Below the pieces are notes generated by a model. It saw nothing but the letters and a program-made list of their open reading frames with translations, was not told the origin of the DNA and did not search any database. Source: DSBN01 sp041686355 (GTDB lineage: Bacteria; Spirochaetota; Spirochaetia; DSM-16054; Sediminispirochaetaceae). Taken from it: a DNA stretch of 18,709 nucleotides. The stretch spans positions 1 to 18,709 of the forward strand of contig JAWLDZ010000046.1 of assembly GCA_041686355.1 (NCBI GenBank), in the 5' to 3' direction. Of the stretch, positions 14,185-18,709 are shown piece by piece. Position 1 is the stretch's first letter. The number at the start of each line of letters is the position of its first letter. A program made the position numbers and the translations under genes.

Positions 14185-15936
14185 TTATTCTCGCTCACCT
14201 AAAAGCTCTTTGAGCTCACGGATCTGAGGTACTATTTTACTGCGATCATAATTGCGATAGCGCTTCGGCACCATTTCTCGACTGGTACACTCAAGCACTG
14301 CCACCAGATTCTGCAGCTCGATCTCGTGGGGGTAAGCCGGCGGTATAAAGTCGCGGATCGCCTCTTCCATATCTTCCCTGGTAATAATGACATGGTTCTG
14401 CATGGCCGCATTGAACTTAGCCCGGATAAGAATGGCCTCCAGATCCGCCCCGGATGATTCAAAGTGGTGCTTTTTCAGCATATCGTAGATGTTGAATTTC
14501 TGGATCTTGATTTTAAGCTTCCGGATAAGAGTCTGGATGAGGTCTTCCCGTTCACTCTGGCTTTCGGGATAGAAGAGGGCTAAATGTTCCTCCGCACGCC
14601 CCTGGCGCTTAATATCGATCGGCAGAAGGTCTGGTCGACAGGTAATTAAAAACCAGATAATTTTACCGCGATATTCAGTGTTGCCCATAAACGAAGTAAT
14701 TTGTGCAAATACTCGGTTACTGGTACCTGAATCTCCGTCCTGGTTACGATCGCCCAGGAAGGCGTCCGCCTCATCGATCATAACTCCCACCGGGGACATC
14801 GCCTTAAGGATATTCAGGGCTTTCTCGATGTTGGACTCGGTGACTCCCTGCCACTTTGATCGAAAATTACGGAATCTGACTATCGGTATTCCGATTTCAC
14901 CGGCAAAGGCGGCGACCATAAAGCTTTTTCCCGTGCCCACCGGTCCTGAGATAAGGTAGCCCATAGGAAGTACGTCGGTACGGCCCTGTTTAATAGCTTT
15001 GGCAGCGTTTTTGAAACGCTTTTTCACAAAATCGTGGCCCGAGACATAGGAGAGGTCGTGCTCGGATTCAATAAACTCCAGCAGCCCCGATGCCTCGTTT
15101 TCGATAATCTCTTTCTTTCTCTCCCGCAGATACTCCATCGAAACAGGACGGTTCTCCTGATATGATTCGGCGGCGATTTGGTTCAAATTCATAAGATTAA
15201 GGCCGCTGGTTACCTTGGCTATTCGTTGGCAATTCAGTCGGTACTCTATAATCAGCTCTTCCTTACGGTTGAGGTACTCTAAAAAGCTCTCACGTACTGT
15301 TTCATCGGGCAGGGGTATGTTTACTTTTACCGTGTGGGGTGAACGAACCAGGCGGGGACTCAAGTCCGCCAGGTTTTCGGTGAGCAGAATGATAGATACA
15401 TCCCCTTGGGTGAAAATGGGGTCGTGGGCCCACCGATTAAGGGTCACCATACAGTAGCGGTCTTCTTCATCCATATGAGAAAGGTCAACATTCGGCACAA
15501 TTGTTTCGGCATAGTCCATTATTAAAACTATCCGCTTTTTGTGGGGAATGTTCATCAGGAAATACTTTTCTAGATAATCAAAAGCCTTGCTGGGGTTCTT
15601 CGAAACCAGGTCTTCCGGATCCTCTTCTGGAAACAGGCGTCGCATCTCCGCTAGATAGTTTTTACGCATTTCCCCATCGCAGAAGTTGATTCCTGAAGAG
15701 CGGTCATAATAGACAATGATGTCTTTATTCCCAAACAGAACCTCGGAGATAAACTCCTGAATTCTCACAAAAATAAACTCCCCTTCGACCATTTTATTGG
15801 GCAGGAAATCGCGAATATTTCCATGGACAATATAAAGATTGGTAGTTTTAGAACAATATTTGTAAGATAAGTCCTGGGCCCAGTAGGGCAAAACCTTAAT
15901 GAACTCTAGATTTTTTAAGATTAACTGTTCCGGCAT
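14185..15936 (-). CDS. Ycf46-like AAA+ ATPase
   Basis: A 583-residue soluble protein with two AAA-type parts. Residues about 30-270 look like a degenerate AAA module: strands IVLIMDYAE and SIILLTENL sit where Walker B and sensor 1 would be, but no P-loop is present. Residues about 295-520 form an active AAA+ module: Walker A GPVGTGKS (331-338), pore-side KWQGVTESN (361-369), Walker B VMIDEADA with D388 and E389, sensor-1 region ITCRPD (431-436) and R444/R447 as candidate arginine fingers. The degenerate-then-active order matches Ycf46 of plastids and cyanobacteria and its bacterial relatives. GGGAGGAAAA immediately precedes the ATG. It sits between a GntR regulator and galM. Substrate is unknown; a remodelling role is expected from the fold. 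Confidence 0.82.
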   Translation of the reverse strand: MPEQLILKNLEFIKVLPYWAQDLSYKYCSKTTNLYIVHGNIRDFLPNKMVEGEFIFVRIQEFISEVLFGNKDIIVYYDRSSGINFCDGEMRKNYLAEMRRLFPEEDPEDLVSKNPSKAFDYLEKYFLMNIPHKKRIVLIMDYAETIVPNVDLSHMDEEDRYCMVTLNRWAHDPIFTQGDVSIILLTENLADLSPRLVRSPHTVKVNIPLPDETVRESFLEYLNRKEELIIEYRLNCQRIAKVTSGLNLMNLNQIAAESYQENRPVSMEYLRERKKEIIENEASGLLEFIESEHDLSYVSGHDFVKKRFKNAAKAIKQGRTDVLPMGYLISGPVGTGKSFMVAAFAGEIGIPIVRFRNFRSKWQGVTESNIEKALNILKAMSPVGVMIDEADAFLGDRNQDGDSGTSNRVFAQITSFMGNTEYRGKIIWFLITCRPDLLPIDIKRQGRAEEHLALFYPESQSEREDLIQTLIRKLKIKIQKFNIYDMLKKHHFESSGADLEAILIRAKFNAAMQNHVIITREDMEEAIRDFIPPAYPHEIELQNLVAVLECTSREMVPKRYRNYDRSKIVPQIRELKELLGERE

Positions 15937-15964
15937 TTTTCCTCCCGCTTATCGCCTCGTTGAG

Positions 15965-16654
15965 TTACTCCCTTCGAAGCTTCTGAAAACCGGCTCCCTC
16001 TGTGAGGTTTTTACGTCCCCGTTCGAGGTGACGCTGCAGCAGTTCAACCGCCTCAGCGGAATTTTGTTTTAAATATGAAAGTATTTTTCGGTGAAGCTCA
16101 TAGGTTGATTGTATGTCAACCGGCCCTCCGATACCATATATTTCCGTCATATTCAGATGCAAGTAGAGCTCATGGTAGAATTTGCTGAGAAACCGATTCC
16201 CGGCTAGGTCACACAGCTTATTATGAAACGCGCTGTCCAGTTGGATATATTGGGACAGATGCTCCTCCGGCGGATGCGTGACTATCTCTTTCATTTTAGT
16301 GACAATCTGGTCCAATCCAGCCAGCTTTTCAGGCTCGACTGTCCTGTAGATCGAACGGATCGCCTGCATTTCGATCATCTCGCGTAGTTCAAACGCATCC
16401 AGTACGTCCTTCTGAGAAGGTTCGGCCACATAACAGCTGCTGCGGGGCTGGATAACCACCACTCCCTCATGTTCAAGCCGCTTGAGGGCATCTCGAATCG
16501 GTATTGTGCTTACCCCTATCTGAAGGGCAAGCTGCTTAATATTAAGGGTATCCCCGTATTTAAGCTCTCCGGAAATGAGTTTGGATTCAAGATAAGAATA
16601 AACCTCATCGCTGAGGCTCTGTTTATTACTCAACTCTTTGTTACTTAACGCCAT
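15965..16654 (-). CDS. GntR-family regulator, FCD (FadR) type
   Basis: A 229-residue DNA-binding repressor or activator. Residues about 12-75 are a GntR winged helix (LNIKQLALQIGVSTIPIRDALKRL), and residues about 85-220 an all-helical FCD ligand domain. D140, H144 (QLDSAFHNKL), H188 and H209 lie where FCD proteins bind a metal ion that contacts a carboxylate ligand. It is the first of five minus-strand genes spaced 28, 24, 39 and 4 bases apart and may control them in response to a sugar acid or similar ligand; this is inference. No Shine-Dalgarno sequence precedes the ATG, and a -10-like element lies eight bases upstream. It is divergent from rnhA. Confidence 0.88.
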   Translation of the reverse strand: MALSNKELSNKQSLSDEVYSYLESKLISGELKYGDTLNIKQLALQIGVSTIPIRDALKRLEHEGVVVIQPRSSCYVAEPSQKDVLDAFELREMIEMQAIRSIYRTVEPEKLAGLDQIVTKMKEIVTHPPEEHLSQYIQLDSAFHNKLCDLAGNRFLSKFYHELYLHLNMTEIYGIGGPVDIQSTYELHRKILSYLKQNSAEAVELLQRHLERGRKNLTEGAGFQKLRRE

Positions 16655-16662
16655 TTAAAATG

Positions 16663-16692
16663 AGTGTAGTGCGAAAGCGGCCTGTAATGCAA
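16663..16692 (-). promoter_or_regulatory. Possible leaderless promoter of the GntR gene
   Basis: On the minus strand TTGCAT (plus 16687-16692) and TACACT (plus 16663-16668) are 18 bases apart, and the -10 ends eight bases before the ATG. Matches to consensus are three and four of six. No Shine-Dalgarno sequence is present. Confidence 0.35.
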
Positions 16693-16702
16693 CCCGCTTT
16701 TG

Positions 16703-16739
16703 AAAGGGCTTTAGTAAAAAGGGCTTGATAAAAAAGGTC
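16703..16739 (+). repeat. 15-base-period direct repeats between GntR and rnhA
   Basis: AAAGGGCTT occurs at 16703-16711 and 16718-16726, and a partial copy AAAGGTC at 16733-16739, all exactly 15 bases apart. They fill the middle of the 120-base divergent intergenic region and could be an iterated protein-binding site; this is speculative. Confidence 0.35.
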
Positions 16740-16774
16740 GGTTCGGCGTAGGGTAAGCGCCAGGAGTACAGCGT

Positions 16775-17242
16775 ATGGGACAAGAAGCGATAACTATATA
16801 TACCGACGGCGGCTGCAGCGGGAATCCGGGCCCCGGCGGATGGGCATTTGTGCTGAATGATGGCAAGCTGCAGCGGGAGCGCTCGGGCGGGTCTCCGGCT
16901 ACCACCAATAACCGCATGGAGCTGACCGCCGTGATTGAGGCCTTAAAAACCGTGCGGGAGGAGCTGAAGGAGTCAAATCGTACCATCGAGTTGTATACCG
17001 ACAGCCAGTATGTAAAAAATGGAATTTCAAGTTGGATTCACAACTGGGAGAGGAACGGCTGGCAGACCTCCGCTAAAAAGCCGGTGAAAAACAAGGAGTA
17101 CTGGCAGCAGCTGAAAGCCTTGGCTGATACGCTGCCCATTAGCTGGCACTGGGTAAAGGGTCATTCGGGGAATGAGCTGAATGAAAAATGCGACCAGATG
17201 GTTCGCCGAGAGATGGACGCTCAAATCCAACAGCGCGGCTAA
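16775..17242 (+). CDS. rnhA: Ribonuclease HI
   Basis: A 155-residue cytoplasmic enzyme that cuts the RNA strand of RNA-DNA hybrids, removing primers and R-loops. The catalytic set is complete: D11 (YTDGGCSGNPG), E49 (RMELTAVIEAL), D76 (YTDSQYV) and D140, with H130 in VKGHSGN. The basic handle region (WIHNWERNGWQTSAKKPVKNKEYW, residues about 87-110) is present, as in E. coli RNase HI, and length matches that enzyme. AGGAG lies eight bases upstream of the ATG. It is divergent from the GntR gene and is followed 88 bases later by the comM-like gene in the same direction. Confidence 0.96.
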   Translation: MGQEAITIYTDGGCSGNPGPGGWAFVLNDGKLQRERSGGSPATTNNRMELTAVIEALKTVREELKESNRTIELYTDSQYVKNGISSWIHNWERNGWQTSAKKPVKNKEYWQQLKALADTLPISWHWVKGHSGNELNEKCDQMVRREMDAQIQQRG

Positions 17243-17269
17243 TCCGGGCTGACTACTTCAATTTTTTTT
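17231..17269 (+). terminator. Weak hairpin with distal T-run after rnhA
   Basis: CAGCGCGG pairs with CCGGGCTG around CTAAT with one G-G mismatch (17231-17251), overlapping the stop codon. An eight-T run follows at 17262-17269, about ten bases past the stem, which is further than in a normal intrinsic terminator. Confidence 0.3.
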
Positions 17270-17320
17270 CAATTTAACCTTTTATTGAATCAGATGGACA
17301 TGAATACCCCCTTTCTATAT

Positions 17321-17326
17321 AGGAGG
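17321..17326 (+). promoter_or_regulatory. Strong Shine-Dalgarno of the comM-like gene
   Basis: AGGAGG lies four bases before the ATG at 17331 and fixes the start, which also gives the family's usual N-terminus. A TATATA at 17316-17321 overlaps its first base and is unlikely to be the promoter for this start. Confidence 0.75.
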
Positions 17327-17330
17327 CGAT

Positions 17331-18709
17331 ATGCAAATTGTAAGTTTTGTAAATCGGGGGTATTCCGGAGATATTGTAACGGTGGAGGTAGATCTGCGGC
17401 GGGGCATTCCCGGAATGGATGTGGTTGGCTTGCCGGATAGTGCGGTAAAAGAGGCCCGGGAGCGGGTGCGGGCGGCAGTACGAAACTCCGGCTTTCGAGT
17501 ACCCCGGCAGCGGATATTGATCAACCTCGCCCCGGCGGGGGTGAGGAAACAGGGGGCGGCCTTCGACCTGCCTATGGCGGCGGCCCTCTTAATGGTCGAT
17601 TCGCAGGTGCCGTCACCGGGGACCTATACCATCCTGATTGTTGGTGAGCTTGAGCTGTCGGGACGAGTTCGCCCTGTGCCCGGAGTTTTGGCTGCTGTCC
17701 ATGCGGCGCTGCAGAGCGGTGCCCACATTTGTGTGGTGCCCCGGGAGAATTTGAATGAAGCCCGCACGGTAGCCGGAAGCAAGGCGGTGGCGCTTTCCCA
17801 TCTCGCCGAAATGCCCCATCTGTTTACCCTCTTGCAGCACGGCTTTCAGGAGAGCTATATTGCAGATTGTCTTGAATCTGTTACCGGGGACAATGACGAC
17901 AACGGCGGGGGTGAAGAAGGGGCCGCCGGGGACTCCTCTGAGACCCCCGAAAGATCCGGCAGTCAGTTAAGTAGTGGACTTGATTTTGCCGAGCTGATAG
18001 GGCAGGAGCAACTTAAGCGGGCCTGTATGGTTGCCGCGGCCGGACGGCACCATCTGCTGTTATTCGGTCCTCCGGGGGGCGGCAAAACTATGGCGGCCCT
18101 GCGGTTCCGAAACCTGCTTCCCGATCTTGAACGGGAGGCCTCGATTGCGGTAACCCGGATCTATTCTATCGGCGGCGCACTGCCGGCGGGTTCCGGTTTA
18201 ATTACCAGACCCCCTTTCCGGGCCCCCCATCACACCGCCTCCAGGGAAGGGCTGATTGGCGGCGGGGTGAATGTCCAGCCCGGCGAGATTTCCTACGCAC
18301 ACCACGGCTTGCTGTTTCTCGATGAGGCGCTGGAGTTTGGGAACCGCCTGCTGCAATCCCTGCGTGAGCCGATTGAACGGGGAATTGTCCAGATAGCCCG
18401 CTCGGGCTGCCATTACTGGTTTCCCGCCCAATTTCAACTGTTAATGGCCACCAACCCCTGCCCCTGCGGAAAGCTCGGTCAGGTGGATTCCCTGTGTATG
18501 TGCAGCCCCATAGAGCTGCATCGTTATTGGAAGAAGATAGGTGCCGCATTCTGCGACCGGATAGATATGCGTTTGCCCGTGGAGCTGTCCCAAACCGTCA
18601 CACTACGCACCGAAAACGGACTTACCACCGCTCAAATGGCACGTAAAGTGGCCGAGACTATTCAAATACAACAGCAGCGAGGGAGCCTGCGCAATGGCGA
18701 CCTCGGCCC
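17331..18709 (+). CDS. comM: ComM/YifB-family AAA+ (Mg-chelatase-like) protein, 3' end cut by the window
   Basis: The frame is open for 459 codons to the right edge; full-length members are about 500 residues, so 40-60 residues are missing. Residues 1-175 are the S5/Lon-protease-like N-domain, starting with the typical MQIVSFVNRGYSGD and containing GLPDSAVKEARERVRAA. Residues about 180-220 are an acidic Gly/Glu/Asp linker. From about 220 the AAA+ module follows: Walker A GPPGGGKT (246-253), RAPHHTAS, Walker B LLFLDEALEF (D331, E332), and a NPCPCG zinc-binding region from N375 with further Cys residues at C-M-C-S. ComM is a branch-migration helicase for natural transformation in gamma-proteobacteria; outside them the role is less certain. 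AGGAGG at 17321-17326 lies four bases before the ATG. Confidence 0.93.
   Translation, partial: MQIVSFVNRGYSGDIVTVEVDLRRGIPGMDVVGLPDSAVKEARERVRAAVRNSGFRVPRQRILINLAPAGVRKQGAAFDLPMAAALLMVDSQVPSPGTYTILIVGELELSGRVRPVPGVLAAVHAALQSGAHICVVPRENLNEARTVAGSKAVALSHLAEMPHLFTLLQHGFQESYIADCLESVTGDNDDNGGGEEGAAGDSSETPERSGSQLSSGLDFAELIGQEQLKRACMVAAAGRHHLLLFGPPGGGKTMAALRFRNLLPDLEREASIAVTRIYSIGGALPAGSGLITRPPFRAPHHTASREGLIGGGVNVQPGEISYAHHGLLFLDEALEFGNRLLQSLREPIERGIVQIARSGCHYWFPAQFQLLMATNPCPCGKLGQVDSLCMCSPIELHRYWKKIGAAFCDRIDMRLPVELSQTVTLRTENGLTTAQMARKVAETIQIQQQRGSLRNGDLG

Noticed and set aside
17295..17321. TGGACA ... TATATA promoter-like pair before the comM-like gene
   Set aside because: The spacer is 15 bases and the start of transcription would fall after the strong AGGAGG, removing the ribosome site that fixes the start.
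1..18709. CRISPR arrays, insertion sequences, integrases, toxin-antitoxin pairs or phage genes
   Set aside because: No regularly spaced repeats, transposase motifs, terminal inverted repeats or phage-like proteins were found on either strand.

Overview
The window looks like ordinary chromosome from a free-living, probably anaerobic or microaerophilic bacterium, most likely a member of the Spirochaetota. The reasons are indirect: a spirochaete-style lipoprotein, two PilZ proteins (one with a GAF-like middle region), a Ycf46-like AAA protein, a short SufC/SufB pair without other suf genes, and a uniform standard code. No transposase, integrase, CRISPR array or phage gene was seen. The taxonomic call is inference and needs a database search. 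G+C varies visibly: by hand count 20 of 60 bases are G/C in 3001-3060 and 39 of 60 in 18001-18060.

Layout: (1) 1-749, the end of a lipoprotein gene, closed by a hairpin terminator and a second, larger hairpin. (2) 828-5943, a signalling-looking block: a large PilZ protein (+), then a minus-strand pair (GHKL ATPase, small PilZ protein), then divergently a 945-residue protein with a P-loop NTPase-like part and TPR-like repeats. (3) 5954-6367, a hotdog thioesterase (-). (4) 6420-6576, a tRNA(CAU) gene with promoter and terminator. (5) 6590-10964, five plus-strand genes: MFS transporter, membrane protein, CYTH protein, SufC-like ATPase and a short SufB-like protein. (6) 11004-16654, five minus-strand genes with short gaps, read in the order GntR/FCD regulator, Ycf46-like AAA ATPase, aldose 1-epimerase, EIIA-type protein with an extra C-terminal domain, CPA2 cation/proton antiporter. 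(7) 16775-18709, RNase HI and the first 459 codons of a ComM/YifB AAA protein cut by the window end.

How the genes work together: the sufC-sufB pair overlaps by four bases and matches the two-protein minimal 'SMS' iron-sulfur assembly machinery. The EIIA-type protein and the antiporter are 4 bases apart, suggesting phosphorylation- or ligand-controlled ion transport. The GHKL ATPase and the small PilZ protein overlap by 23 bases and face the NTPase/TPR gene across 67 bases, with a second PilZ protein convergent on the other side; this is the best candidate for an undescribed signalling module. Three genes without a visible Shine-Dalgarno sequence have a -10-like hexamer 6-8 bases before the start codon and may be read from leaderless messages.
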